Source of the DNA: an uncultured Ruthenibacterium sp.
GTDB lineage: Bacteria > Bacillota > Clostridia > Oscillospirales > Ruminococcaceae
Assembly (NCBI GenBank): GCA_910587145.1
Contig: CAJUMH010000004.1
Span: 1 to 64,000, forward strand
Direction of reading: 5' to 3'
DNA length: 64,000 bases
A program made the translations under genes and the position numbers. Shown here piece by piece: positions 25,586-34,825 of this stretch (position 1 is its first letter; every line of letters starts with the position of its first letter). The notes beneath the pieces were generated by a model. The model did no database searches and was not told the DNA's origin. It saw only the letters and a program-made list of their open reading frames with translations.

Positions 25586-27247
25586 ATGAAAAAGTCACTG
25601 AAATCCATTTTGGCTCTGACGCTGGCACTGGTGATGATCGTGGGCCTGGTTGCATGCTCGAACGATTCGTCCAGCACACCGGCGCCCGCTGCCGGCAGCG
25701 GCACGAGCGAGCCGTCTGACGACGCCCCGCTCGCCTCTGACGGCCTGATCCATGTGAGCATGTATTATGCCGACAACCCCACCCTTCCGTGGAAGGACGA
25801 CTGGCTTGCCGCACAGAAGACGGCCGAGATCTGCGGCCTGGAGCTGGAGGTAGAGGCCATTCCCTCTGCCGAGCTCGGCACGAAGGTTTCGCTGGCGCTG
25901 AACACGCAGCAGAATTGCCCGGACGTGATCCTGTATCAGACGACCAAGGGTGAGAACGCCTCTCTGGCGCTGAACGGCGCGATCGTGCCCATCAGCGATT
26001 ATGCCGACTGGACGCCGAACTTCAACGCCTATGTGGAAAAATTCGGCATGCAGGAAGAGGTTGACGCGCTGGCGCTGGCCGACGGCAAGCGTTATTACAT
26101 GCCCGCCCTTACAGACACCCCGTTTTTTGACGGCGGCCTCATCATGCGTGAGGATTACCTGAAGAACAAGGGCTTTGACGATCCCAAGACGTTCGACGAT
26201 CTGTACAACATCCTGAAGGCCTACAAAGAAGATTATCCCGATTCCTATCCGCTTACGCACCTTGTCGCGCCCTACGTTACCAACCGTATGACGATGACCA
26301 GCTGGGGCGTCAGCTTTGGCAAGAGCTCTTCTTCCGGCACCGGCGCGCTGAGTTGGGATTACGAGAAGGGCGAATATTTCACGGGCGCGATCAGTGATCA
26401 GGCCCGCGAGTTCCTGAAGTATATGCGCAAGCTGGCCGACGAGGGCCTGATGGATCCGGATATCGGCAGCGGCGGCACAATCGACGGCGACGTGTGGAGC
26501 AACAAAATGGCGACAGGTGCCGCGATGGCCACCTATGCGTATTATGATCAGATCGGCGGCGTGGAAGCTGCCAGCGAGATCGAAGGCTTCAAGCTGCAGA
26601 TGTATCCCTCGCTGGAGGGCCCGGCCGGCGCGCACCATCAGCCGAAGTCCCGCACAGGCGCTGGCATCATGTTCCCGACGGCTACCTCCAAGCGCGACGA
26701 TTTCGAGCAGATCGTCCGCGCGATTGACGAGATGTTCTATTCCGAGGAGTGCGCGAAGATCTGGTGCCTGGGCGTAGAGGGCGAAACCTACACGATGGAC
26801 GGCGACACGATCGTTTACTCCGACGAGATCCAGAACGCTCCGGACGGCATCTACAAATATATGCAGGTGAAGTACGGCTGCGGCGCCGACCCGGTGCAGC
26901 AGGTTTGGATCCTGGATCAGGAACTGAGCAAGTACGACGAGAACTATGCCGAGATTAACGCGAAGGTTGCCGAGATGGGCGACGTGATCCAGGCGATCCC
27001 CCCGACGCCGCTGTTTGACGACATGACGGCCGAAGAGGCCGCCACCCTGCAGACCCCGCTGGCCGACCAGATCTGGATCTGGATGGACGCGTTTGTCTAC
27101 AGCGGCGTGAACGGCGCGAGCGAGGCCGACGGCGTTGGCCTGCGCGACCCGAACAACGACGCCGACTGGGAGGCTTATGTGCAGACGATGAAGGATCTGC
27201 AGATCGACGAGTTCTGCCAGATGTACAACGACAATCTGCCGAAGTAA
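25586..27247 (+). CDS. ABC importer substrate-binding lipoprotein 1 (Lpl/Ytc type)
   Basis: A 553-residue solute-binding lipoprotein. Signal MKKSLKSILALTLALVMIVGLVAC with lipobox Cys24, an Ala/Ser/Pro-rich linker to about 50, then a large LplA/YtcQ-type binding fold (ETLP-like TLPWKDDWLAAQ, DVILYQTT, YYMPALTDTPFFDGGLIMREDYL). It should capture an oligosaccharide outside the membrane and pass it to the two permeases downstream. AAAGGAGGAG precedes ATG 25586. Being first in an operon with murQ, its ligand is probably a cell-wall amino-sugar or muropeptide; this is inference. Confidence 0.88.
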   Translation: MKKSLKSILALTLALVMIVGLVACSNDSSSTPAPAAGSGTSEPSDDAPLASDGLIHVSMYYADNPTLPWKDDWLAAQKTAEICGLELEVEAIPSAELGTKVSLALNTQQNCPDVILYQTTKGENASLALNGAIVPISDYADWTPNFNAYVEKFGMQEEVDALALADGKRYYMPALTDTPFFDGGLIMREDYLKNKGFDDPKTFDDLYNILKAYKEDYPDSYPLTHLVAPYVTNRMTMTSWGVSFGKSSSSGTGALSWDYEKGEYFTGAISDQAREFLKYMRKLADEGLMDPDIGSGGTIDGDVWSNKMATGAAMATYAYYDQIGGVEAASEIEGFKLQMYPSLEGPAGAHHQPKSRTGAGIMFPTATSKRDDFEQIVRAIDEMFYSEECAKIWCLGVEGETYTMDGDTIVYSDEIQNAPDGIYKYMQVKYGCGADPVQQVWILDQELSKYDENYAEINAKVAEMGDVIQAIPPTPLFDDMTAEEAATLQTPLADQIWIWMDAFVYSGVNGASEADGVGLRDPNNDADWEAYVQTMKDLQIDEFCQMYNDNLPK

Positions 27248-27292
27248 ATCCGGCGCTTTGCGTACAATGCACATGAATTGAATACAGCCCGC

Positions 27293-27335
27293 GGGGCGGG
27301 GCCGAAACCTCGTTTCGGCCCCGCCCCGTCTTTTG
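27293..27335 (+). terminator. Strong hairpin between binding-protein and permease genes
   Basis: A 16-bp perfect stem (GGGGCGGGGCCGAAAC / GTTTCGGCCCCGCCCC, 3-base loop) followed by GTCTTTTG. Inside an operon this usually protects or partly terminates the mRNA so the binding protein is made in excess over the permeases. Confidence 0.75.
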
Positions 27336-27363
27336 AAAACCAAAGTAAGGGAGGAATCGTGCA

Positions 27364-28311
27364 ATGGCGAAAAAGCCCGCGTTGACGGCGGAGGAAAAAG
27401 TGGCGCGCAGGCGCTCGGCCAAAAATCATTTTCGGCGCTATTGGGTGCTGTATGCCATGATGGTAGTGCCGGTGATCTATTACATTGTTTTTAAATATCT
27501 GCCGATGTTTGGCAGCGTTCTTGCATTCCGCCGCTATCGCCCGGGCATGGGCCCGTTCGGCACGGAGTGGACGCTGCGCTATTGGGAGCGTTTTTTAAAG
27601 GACCCCGCCTTCTGGAGCGCGCTGCGCAATACGGTGATCACCTCGGTTTCCAATTTGGTGATCAATTTCCCGATCCCCATCATTTTTGCAATCCTACTCA
27701 ACGAGGTGCGCGCGAAGAAGTTCAAAAAGGTGGTACAGACCATTTCGTACATGCCGCGCTTTATCTCGACGGTTGTTGTAATCGCGATTCTCAACGAGCT
27801 GCTTTCCCCCAGCTCCGGCATGATCAACCAGCTGATCGTGGCTTTTGGGGGCCAGCCGATCTATTTTATGAACCAGTCGTCCTGGTTCCGCCCCATTTAC
27901 ATTCTCTCCGAGACCTGGCAGTTCACGGGCTGGACGGCTATCATCTACCTGGCGGCCATTACGTCCATCAGCCCCGATCTGTTCGAGGCCGCAGAGATGG
28001 ACGGTGCCTCCCGCCTGCAGCAGATCTGGTATGTGACGATCCCGTCCATTCTGCCCACCGTGATGGTGATGCTGATTATGAACGTGGGCCATCTTTTGAG
28101 CCTCGGCTTTGAAAAGATCCTGTTGATGTATTCGCCCGCGAATTCGGGCGTCAGCGATATTATCGACACCATGGTATATCGCGTCGGCCTTGCGCAGCAG
28201 AACTATTCGTATGCCACGGCCATCGGCCTGTTCAGCGGCATCATCGGATTGATTCTTGTTACAACCTCCAACGCCGTAAGCAAAAAGCTCACCGGCGAGA
28301 GCATCTATTAA
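27364..28311 (+). CDS. ABC importer permease 1a (LplB/YteP type)
   Basis: A 315-residue inner-membrane permease with six predicted helices. The ABC-coupling EAA loop is near SPDLFEAAEMDGASRLQQIWYV. The N-terminus is basic and cytoplasmic, and YLPMFGSVLAFRRYRPGMG is characteristic of the LplB family. It pairs with the permease at 28325. No ATPase gene is in the window; such importers commonly share an MsmX-like ATPase. GGGAGGAA lies upstream of the ATG. Confidence 0.9.
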   Translation: MAKKPALTAEEKVARRRSAKNHFRRYWVLYAMMVVPVIYYIVFKYLPMFGSVLAFRRYRPGMGPFGTEWTLRYWERFLKDPAFWSALRNTVITSVSNLVINFPIPIIFAILLNEVRAKKFKKVVQTISYMPRFISTVVVIAILNELLSPSSGMINQLIVAFGGQPIYFMNQSSWFRPIYILSETWQFTGWTAIIYLAAITSISPDLFEAAEMDGASRLQQIWYVTIPSILPTVMVMLIMNVGHLLSLGFEKILLMYSPANSGVSDIIDTMVYRVGLAQQNYSYATAIGLFSGIIGLILVTTSNAVSKKLTGESIY

Positions 28312-28324
28312 GGGAGGGACAACC

Positions 28325-29197
28325 ATGCAAAAACGATATCGGACAGCCGAAAATATTATTTTTGATACGATTGTTTATATCGTAATGATCTTTGTGCTGA
28401 TCGTGTGCCTTGTCCCGTTCCTTTACATGATCGCGGTTTCATTCTCGGGTATGAAGCCCCTTGTAAACAACGAGGTATTCCTGTGGCCGAAGGATTTTAC
28501 GCTGGAATCGTATAAAACGATTTTTACGTACCCGAACTTTTTCCACGCGTATGGCAACACGTTTATCTACGCGTTCGGCGGCACGGCCATTGCGCTGGTA
28601 ATGACAAGCCTGTTTGCGTATCCGCTTTCCAAATCCTTCCTGTGGGGCAACAAGCTGATTACGAAGATGGTTGTGCTGACGATGTTCTTCTCGGGCGGCA
28701 TGATCCCCACGTATCTGGTGTATTCCAGCCTCGGCATCGTGGGCACGCGCGCGGCCATTCTCATGCCCTTTGCCATCAACTCGTTCAACCTCATCATCCT
28801 CATCAATTTCTTCAAGGGGCTCCCCGTAGAGATCGAGGAGGCGGCGCTCATCGACGGCCTTGGTTATTTCGGCATTCTGCGGCGCATTATCCTGCCGCTT
28901 TCCACGGCGGGCATTGCCACCATCGGCCTGTACTACGCGGTGTTTTTCTGGAACGACTGGTTCAACGCGCTCATCTATTTGAAGGGCAGCCAGTACCCCG
29001 TGATGCTGTTTTTGCGCAATATCGTGAACGGCACGATGGCCATTGCCGACGGCAACGGCTCGGCGGAGAAGACGACCATGGCGATCTCGCTGAAATCGGC
29101 CGTGATCATCACCTCCACCGTGCCCATCATTACGCTGTACCCGTTCCTGCAGAAGTTCTTTGTGAAGGGGCTTACGATCGGCGGCGTGAAGGGCTGA
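28325..29197 (+). CDS. ABC importer permease 1b (YtcP/LplC type)
   Basis: A 290-residue inner-membrane permease, six helices, with the EAA loop EIEEAALIDGLGYFGILRRIILPLS and the C-terminal FVKGLTIGGVKG that marks the LplC/YtcP family. It starts 13 bases after permease 1a with GGGAGG in the gap and is followed closely by murQ. Confidence 0.9.
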   Translation: MQKRYRTAENIIFDTIVYIVMIFVLIVCLVPFLYMIAVSFSGMKPLVNNEVFLWPKDFTLESYKTIFTYPNFFHAYGNTFIYAFGGTAIALVMTSLFAYPLSKSFLWGNKLITKMVVLTMFFSGGMIPTYLVYSSLGIVGTRAAILMPFAINSFNLIILINFFKGLPVEIEEAALIDGLGYFGILRRIILPLSTAGIATIGLYYAVFFWNDWFNALIYLKGSQYPVMLFLRNIVNGTMAIADGNGSAEKTTMAISLKSAVIITSTVPIITLYPFLQKFFVKGLTIGGVKG

Positions 29198-29249
29198 CGT
29201 CTGCATGCCGCGAGAAGCCGGGAACGCGGCTTCCAAGGAGGAAAAAACA

Positions 29250-30191
29250 TTGGTACAACTGAAAACCATCCAAACGGAACAGCGCAACCCCGCTACGCTG
29301 GACATCGACCGCGCGGACACCGCCGAGATTCTGCGGCTGATGAACGCCGAGGATCAAAAGGTGGCGTCCGCCGTGGGCGAGGTGCTGGAGCAAATTACAA
29401 AAGCGGTGGATCTAATCTATCGGCAGGTGCATGGCGGCGGCCGCCTTGTATATTGCGGCTGCGGTACCTCCGGCCGCCTTGGCGTGCTGGACGCTTCGGA
29501 GTGCCCGCCCACGTTCGGCGTGGAGCCCGGGCGTGTAACGGGCATCATCGCCGGCGGGCCCGACGCGCTGACAAACGCCGCCGAGGGCGCGGAGGATCAC
29601 TTTGCCGCCGGCGAAGCGGATCTGCGCGCCATCGGCTTTGGCGCAAAGGATGCGCTGGTGGGCATTGCCGCCAGCGGCCGCACGCCCTATGTGCTGGGCG
29701 CAATGGCATATGCCCGCAGTCTGGGCGCGCCTGTCATCGGCCTCACCTGCTGCCCCGGCTCCGAGATCGATACGGCGGCGGATGTGGGCATTGCGCCGCA
29801 GCCCGGGCCGGAGGTGGTAACGGGCTCTACCCGGCTGAAGAGCGGCACGGCGCAAAAATTAGTGCTGAACATGCTCTCCACCGCGACGATGATCAAGATG
29901 GGCAAGGTATACAGCAATTTGATGGTGGACGTGTGCGCCAGTAACCAGAAGCTGGTGGCGCGCGCGGTATCCATTGTGCGCAGCGCCACGCAGGCCGACG
30001 AGGAAACAGCCCTCTGTGCGCTGCGGCAGGCGGATTTTTCGTGCAAAACCGCCATTGTGATGCTTTTGTGCGGTGTGGATGCCGAAAAGGCCCACGCGCT
30101 GCTGAAGGGCGTGGACGGGCATGTTTCGGACGCGGTGCGCGCTGTGCCCGGCGGCGAAGAAGCCGACCGGCAGGCGCGTCGCATCGGATAG
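29250..30191 (+). CDS. murQ: N-acetylmuramic acid 6-phosphate etherase
   Basis: Cleaves the D-lactyl ether of MurNAc-6-P to give GlcNAc-6-P in the cytoplasm. The 313-residue SIS-domain protein has TEQRNPATLDID at the N-terminus, RLVYCGCGTSGRLGVLDASECPPTFG (Glu in SECPPTF is the catalytic region), GIAASGRTPYVLGA and GSTRLKSGTAQKLVLNMLSTATMIKMGKVY, read as successive conserved segments. The start TTG 29250 is chosen because AAGGAGG lies 8 bases upstream; the frame extends 15 codons further without a site. It sits between two complete importer cassettes, which is the best clue to their substrates. Confidence 0.95.
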   Translation: MVQLKTIQTEQRNPATLDIDRADTAEILRLMNAEDQKVASAVGEVLEQITKAVDLIYRQVHGGGRLVYCGCGTSGRLGVLDASECPPTFGVEPGRVTGIIAGGPDALTNAAEGAEDHFAAGEADLRAIGFGAKDALVGIAASGRTPYVLGAMAYARSLGAPVIGLTCCPGSEIDTAADVGIAPQPGPEVVTGSTRLKSGTAQKLVLNMLSTATMIKMGKVYSNLMVDVCASNQKLVARAVSIVRSATQADEETALCALRQADFSCKTAIVMLLCGVDAEKAHALLKGVDGHVSDAVRAVPGGEEADRQARRIG

Positions 30192-30227
30192 AAACGGGGG
30201 TTCCCCGATGTGAAGGAGGAGGTACAT

Positions 30228-31196
30228 ATGCGCGCAAGGCAAACGGCGAAGCAGGGGCCCGGCGCCACCCGCTTCGCGAAAGCAAAAAAGACGCTGGCAC
30301 TGCTGACGATGGTGGCGCCGGCCGCGATCTGGATGCTGCTGCTGCGGTATCTGCCCATGGGAGGCCTGGTGCTGGCGTTCAAGCAGTACAAGGTGAACCC
30401 GCGCAACCCAACCTTTCTCGGCAACCTGCTGAACAGCAAGTGGGTGGGGTTCGACAACTTCAAATTCCTGTTCATGACGAACGACGCCTGGATCATTATC
30501 CGCAATACGCTGGGATACAACATTGTATTCATCATTTTGGGCGTGATCATCCCCGTGGCCTTTGCCATTATGATGAACGAGCTCACGCACAAGTTTGCGG
30601 CGAAGGCGTATCAGACCATGATGTTCTTCCCGTACTTTTTGTCGTGGGTAGTCGTGAGCTACTTCCTCAACGCTTTTCTGGACGGGCAATACGGCATGCT
30701 GCCCATGCTGCAGCGGGCTGCGGGGCAGACGCCCACCAATTTTTACACCACCATCGGGCCGTGGCCGTACATTATTGTTCTGGCGAACCTGTGGAAAAAC
30801 GTAGGATATTCTACGGTTCTGTATCTGGCCGCCATCGCGGGCATTGATACCACGCAGTACGAGGCGGCGGCCATCGACGGGGCGGGAAAATGGCAGCAGA
30901 TTCTGCACATCACCATCCCCAACCTGCGCACGATGATTGCCATTTTGTTCATTATGAACGTCGGCAAGATCTTCAACGCCGATTTCGGCCTGTTCTATAA
31001 CGTGCCGATGCAGAACGGCGCGCTGTTCCCCGTTACGCAGGTAATGGATACGTATATTTATTATGCCATGCGCAACACCGGCAACGTCAGTATGGCGTCC
31101 GCCGCGGGCCTGTTCCAGAACGCCGTCGGCTTTGTCTGTATTCTGATCGCGAACAAAGTTGTAAAGCGGCTGGATTCGGAAAGCTCGCTGTTTTAA
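30228..31196 (+). CDS. ABC importer permease 2a (LplB type)
   Basis: A 322-residue membrane permease similar in layout to the one at 27364 (RYLPMGGLVLAFKQYKV near the N-terminus, EAA loop near YEAAAIDGAGKWQQILHITIPNL) but clearly diverged from it, so it belongs to a second transporter rather than a recent copy. ATG 30228 is preferred over GTG 30210 because GGAGGAGG lies 5-6 bases before it. It is 36 bases after murQ. Confidence 0.9.
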   Translation: MRARQTAKQGPGATRFAKAKKTLALLTMVAPAAIWMLLLRYLPMGGLVLAFKQYKVNPRNPTFLGNLLNSKWVGFDNFKFLFMTNDAWIIIRNTLGYNIVFIILGVIIPVAFAIMMNELTHKFAAKAYQTMMFFPYFLSWVVVSYFLNAFLDGQYGMLPMLQRAAGQTPTNFYTTIGPWPYIIVLANLWKNVGYSTVLYLAAIAGIDTTQYEAAAIDGAGKWQQILHITIPNLRTMIAILFIMNVGKIFNADFGLFYNVPMQNGALFPVTQVMDTYIYYAMRNTGNVSMASAAGLFQNAVGFVCILIANKVVKRLDSESSLF

Positions 31197-31213
31197 GAGG
31201 GGGGAGAGCAGAT

Positions 31214-32134
31214 ATGAGCAAGAAAAAAGGCGGGCTGCGCCTTACTTCCGTCAGCGCCGGCGCCGAAGCTGTGCTGCATGTAATTCTGGGGCTTTTCGCG
31301 ATATGCTGCATCATTCCGTTTATTTTCGTCATCATTATTTCGTTCTCTTCGGAGGATTCCATCCGCAGCATCGGCTATTCGTTTATTCCGCAGGCCTGGA
31401 GCCTGGATACCTACCGGTACGCGTTCGACAAGCTGCCGCAGATCTGGCGCTCGTTTTATAACAGCATCTTTGTAACGGTAGTGGGTACGCTGCTCAGCAC
31501 CTCTTTATGCGCGCTGTATTCGTACGCGCTGTACCGGCCGGATTTCCGCTTTCGCAATTTCTTTACGTTTTTCAGCTTTTTCACGATGATCTTCGGCGGC
31601 GGCCTCGTGCCCACGTACATTATTACAAAGCAGGTGCTGGGCCTGAGCGAGAGCTACGCCGCGCTCATTGTGCCGCTGCTGGTAAGCCCGTTCAACATCA
31701 TTGTAATGCGCACGTTCTTCAAAAGCTCTGTGCCGCTGGAACTGATTGAGGCGGCCACGGTGGACGGCAGCGGGGAGTATTCCACGTTTTTGCGCATTGT
31801 GCTGCCCATCGCCAAGCCCGGGCTTGCCACCATCGCGCTGCTCAACGCGCTGGCGTATTGGAACGACTGGTTCCAGTCGCTTTTGTACATCCAGCAGAAA
31901 AAGGTCTTGCAGCCGCTGCAGGCGCTGTTGATGGAGCTGCAGAACAACGTGGATTACCTCAACCGCATGGCCGGGCAGATGGGTACGGCGGCCATTGAGG
32001 AATCGATGCGCGCACCCACGCAGAGCCTGCGCATGGCGCTGGTGGTATTGCTGGTGGTGCCCATTGCATGCGCGTATCCGTTCTTTCAGCGCTACATTGT
32101 CGCGGGCCTTACCATCGGGTCTGTCAAGGGCTGA
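31214..32134 (+). CDS. ABC importer permease 2b (LplC/YtcP type)
   Basis: A 306-residue membrane permease with six helices. EAA loop: LIEAATVDGSGEYSTFLRIVLPIAKPG region; C-terminus IVAGLTIGSVKG. It follows permease 2a by 17 bases with GAGGGGGGAG as ribosome site. Confidence 0.9.
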   Translation: MSKKKGGLRLTSVSAGAEAVLHVILGLFAICCIIPFIFVIIISFSSEDSIRSIGYSFIPQAWSLDTYRYAFDKLPQIWRSFYNSIFVTVVGTLLSTSLCALYSYALYRPDFRFRNFFTFFSFFTMIFGGGLVPTYIITKQVLGLSESYAALIVPLLVSPFNIIVMRTFFKSSVPLELIEAATVDGSGEYSTFLRIVLPIAKPGLATIALLNALAYWNDWFQSLLYIQQKKVLQPLQALLMELQNNVDYLNRMAGQMGTAAIEESMRAPTQSLRMALVVLLVVPIACAYPFFQRYIVAGLTIGSVKG

Positions 32135-32209
32135 CAGAGCTTTTCCATTTGTCAGGCGGGCGGCGCTTGCCGCCTCTTGAATATCCATTACGAAACGGAG
32201 GAAAACACT

Positions 32210-33784
32210 ATGAAAAAGATTCTTGCGCTGCTGCTGGCGGCCGTCATGGTTTTGACGCTGGCTGCCTGCGGCGGCACGCCGGCCAACTCGCCTTCCACGC
32301 CGGCGAACGATGCATCCGGCGCGCCGGCGGGCGACGGAACGCCCGAGCTGGAGCCTGTGACGCTGAAAATGTGGTTCCACGGCAGCACCGTCACGCCCGA
32401 GGCGTCCGAAAAGGTGATGGAACAGGTGAACGCTTATCTGAAGGATAAGATCAACGTCACGCTGGAGCCGATCTGGGGCACATGGGGTGATTTTAACGAC
32501 AGCACCGTGACGGCCTTGACGGGCGGCGACGAGGTGGATATTTACTTTACCTGCAACTGGTCCGGCAACGAGTACAACAAGTATGCCCGCAACGGCTACT
32601 GGGTAAAGCTGGACGATCTGCTGCCCCAGTACGGCGCCGACCTGCTGGAGGTGATCCCCGAGGATATCTGGAACTGCGCGAAGACCAACGGCGACCAGGG
32701 TATCGGTATTTACGCCGTGCCCGGCCTGAAGGATACCGCCACGCAGTACTGCTACGATGTGAACGGCACGCTGCTGAAGGAGCTTGGCTACAACGTAGAT
32801 GAGGTTTGCGCGGCCGGCCTCGACATGTACTCCGACGAGTTTGAGGAGATGCTGAAAAAGGCCAAGGAAGTAAAGGGCGACAACTTCTATCCGCTGGTGA
32901 TGGAGCCGCTGGTCCTGGAGCGCATCGGCACCACCACGTCCATTATTACGGGCGGCGCCACGCTGTTCTCGTATTACTATGATGCGGATCATCCCGCCAA
33001 CGATACGGGCGCGAGGCTTGTGAACAAGTACGCCACCGAGGAATTCAAGAAGTATGCGGATCGCGTATACTACCTTGCGCAGCAGGGCTATATCTCGCCC
33101 CAGACGCAGAGCGCCGCTACCTATGCCGAGTACCGCACCTCCGTGCAGGCCACCGGCGATTATCTGTTCAACACGCTGCCGTATGCGTTCGGCTGCGAGC
33201 TGGATTATTCCAAGGCCCGCGGCATTGACGTGCGCGTTGTTCCGTGCGACGCGCCGTTTATGGACGCTACCTCCGGCCAGGGCGCGATGATGGCGATTTC
33301 CGTCACCTCCAAGAATCCGGAGCGCGCGCTGATGCTGCTGAACCTCCTGAACACCGACCCCGAGCTGATGACGCTGATGAACTACGGCATCGAGGGCTAC
33401 ACCTACAACACCAACAGCGACGGCACGATCACGTTCATCGACGACGCCCGCTCGAACTACACTCCGTGGACAAACGGCATGGGCAATGTGCGCATCCTGC
33501 CTCCCACCGACGCGCAGGGTGCGGATTTCTGGGATCGTTTCTCCGCCTACTATAACAGTGCGGAGACGCTGCCCATCGGCGGCTTTGTGTTCGATCCCTC
33601 CGATTACGAGCAGGAGATGACGGCTCTCTCCAACGCATACTCCGAGTATGGCCACAACATCATGAGCGGCGCGATCGATCCCGATACGGCGCTGCCCGAA
33701 TTCCTGGCGAAGCTGGAAGAAGCCGGCATCGATAAGGTTCTGGCCGGTGCGCAGGAGCAGCTTGACGCATATCTCGCAGGCTGA
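32210..33784 (+). CDS. ABC importer substrate-binding lipoprotein 2
   Basis: A 524-residue lipoprotein: MKKILALLLAAVMVLTLAAC (Cys20), Ala/Pro/Ser linker, then a DUF3502/LplA-like binding fold (TLKMWFHGSTVTPEAS, WGDFNDSTVTALTGGDEVDIYFTC, YEQEMTALSNAYSEY near the C-terminus). Here the binding protein is last in its cassette (permease-permease-SBP), whereas in cassette 1 it is first. The start 32210 follows ACGGAGG; the longer frame from 32177 would spoil the signal peptide. A terminator follows at 33861. Confidence 0.9.
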   Translation: MKKILALLLAAVMVLTLAACGGTPANSPSTPANDASGAPAGDGTPELEPVTLKMWFHGSTVTPEASEKVMEQVNAYLKDKINVTLEPIWGTWGDFNDSTVTALTGGDEVDIYFTCNWSGNEYNKYARNGYWVKLDDLLPQYGADLLEVIPEDIWNCAKTNGDQGIGIYAVPGLKDTATQYCYDVNGTLLKELGYNVDEVCAAGLDMYSDEFEEMLKKAKEVKGDNFYPLVMEPLVLERIGTTTSIITGGATLFSYYYDADHPANDTGARLVNKYATEEFKKYADRVYYLAQQGYISPQTQSAATYAEYRTSVQATGDYLFNTLPYAFGCELDYSKARGIDVRVVPCDAPFMDATSGQGAMMAISVTSKNPERALMLLNLLNTDPELMTLMNYGIEGYTYNTNSDGTITFIDDARSNYTPWTNGMGNVRILPPTDAQGADFWDRFSAYYNSAETLPIGGFVFDPSDYEQEMTALSNAYSEYGHNIMSGAIDPDTALPEFLAKLEEAGIDKVLAGAQEQLDAYLAG

Positions 33785-33860
33785 TCCTTTGCAGGAAGCA
33801 CAGGCGTTGCCTGACAAGGGCGAACGGCGTGCGCGCCCTTGCCGGGAGCTGTAAGCAGAA

Positions 33861-33901
33861 CTGCCGCACATGGGCTTCCCCCCTGTGCGGCAGCTCTTTT
33901 C
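33861..33901 (+). terminator. Terminator of the importer-murQ operon
   Basis: CTGCCGCACA (33861-33870) pairs with TGTGCGGCAG (33884-33893), followed by CTCTTTTCC. Confidence 0.8.
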
Positions 33902-34000
33902 CTGTAGGGTTAAACCGGATTTTGGCGCGCGGCAGGCGCGCCCGGCAAAACCCTGCGGCTTTTTATGAAGCCGCACGCAAACGCGCCGGTTTTACAGGGT

Positions 34001-34654
34001 TTACGCGTCTTCCTCGTCCGGTGCGTCCGGCGCAAAGGTGTCCGGGGGCAGATGCGGCGCAAACACGCCGCGCAGCAGCAGCGAATTCAGGTACGCCGCG
34101 GCGGAAAAATAGAGCGCGAGCCAGAAAAAACCCGCCTGAAAAAACACGAGCGGCGCGCGCAGGGCCAGCGCGAGCGGGAACAAATTGAGCGTCATTATTA
34201 CAAGCGAGCGCGGCAAATGCCCAAGGCTGAGCGCCAGCGCGTTTTTGAGCGTATCCAAAATGCTGTTTTCAAACAGGGCTGTCAGGGGGAAGACATAGCC
34301 CGCCGCCAACAGGTACACAAGGCCGAGCAGCGCGAACGGAACCGATAAAAAGCGCAGCGAACCCGGCAGCCCCGAAAGCATGTACAAATTAAAAACCAGC
34401 GCGCCGCCTGTAAGGCAGAGCAGCAGCCAAAGCAGGAGCGCCTTCTTGAAATTTTGCCGCAGCGCGCGGAAATAGGGGCGCACAACACCCTGCTCTGCGC
34501 GCGTGCCCAGCCGGAACGAAACCGTATACAGCGCGCACGCGCCCGGGCCAATGGTAAGAAGGGGGACGCCCGTAACAACAAACAGCAGGTTTAACGCCAC
34601 CAGATCGGCCGCGCGCGTTAGCGCGGCCATAAAGCGTGATTCGGGCGACAGCAT
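34001..34654 (-). CDS. YesL-like (DUF624) membrane protein
   Basis: A 217-residue protein with about five transmembrane helices and the DUF624 pattern (NLLFVVTGVPLLTIGPGACALYTV; FFRALRQNFKKAL-like loop; FPLTALFENS). DUF624 proteins neighbour Lpl/Ytc-type importers in Firmicutes but their function is not established; an accessory role in transport is a guess. GGAGGT precedes the ATG. It is the last gene of the minus-strand anmK-murR unit. Confidence 0.85.
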   Translation of the reverse strand: MLSPESRFMAALTRAADLVALNLLFVVTGVPLLTIGPGACALYTVSFRLGTRAEQGVVRPYFRALRQNFKKALLLWLLLCLTGGALVFNLYMLSGLPGSLRFLSVPFALLGLVYLLAAGYVFPLTALFENSILDTLKNALALSLGHLPRSLVIMTLNLFPLALALRAPLVFFQAGFFWLALYFSAAAYLNSLLLRGVFAPHLPPDTFAPDAPDEEDA

Positions 34655-34825
34655 TTTGCATACACCTCCAAAAACGGGCCGGAATCAATCAAGTTTGCCG
34701 GCGGCGGAAAATCTCTTTACGCCAGCGGAAAACGGAGTGCATCCTGGGCGCAAAAGCAACGGATCCAAAAGGGATGAGCCAAAAAGAATGGATGAAAAAG
34801 AATGAAGGCAAAAACCGTCGGAGAC

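Noticed and set aside
31505..33976. An 823-codon open frame on the minus strand
   Set aside because: It runs antisense to a permease and a binding-protein gene that have clear motifs, ribosome sites and signals. High G+C keeps antisense frames open; the protein has no recognisable domain.
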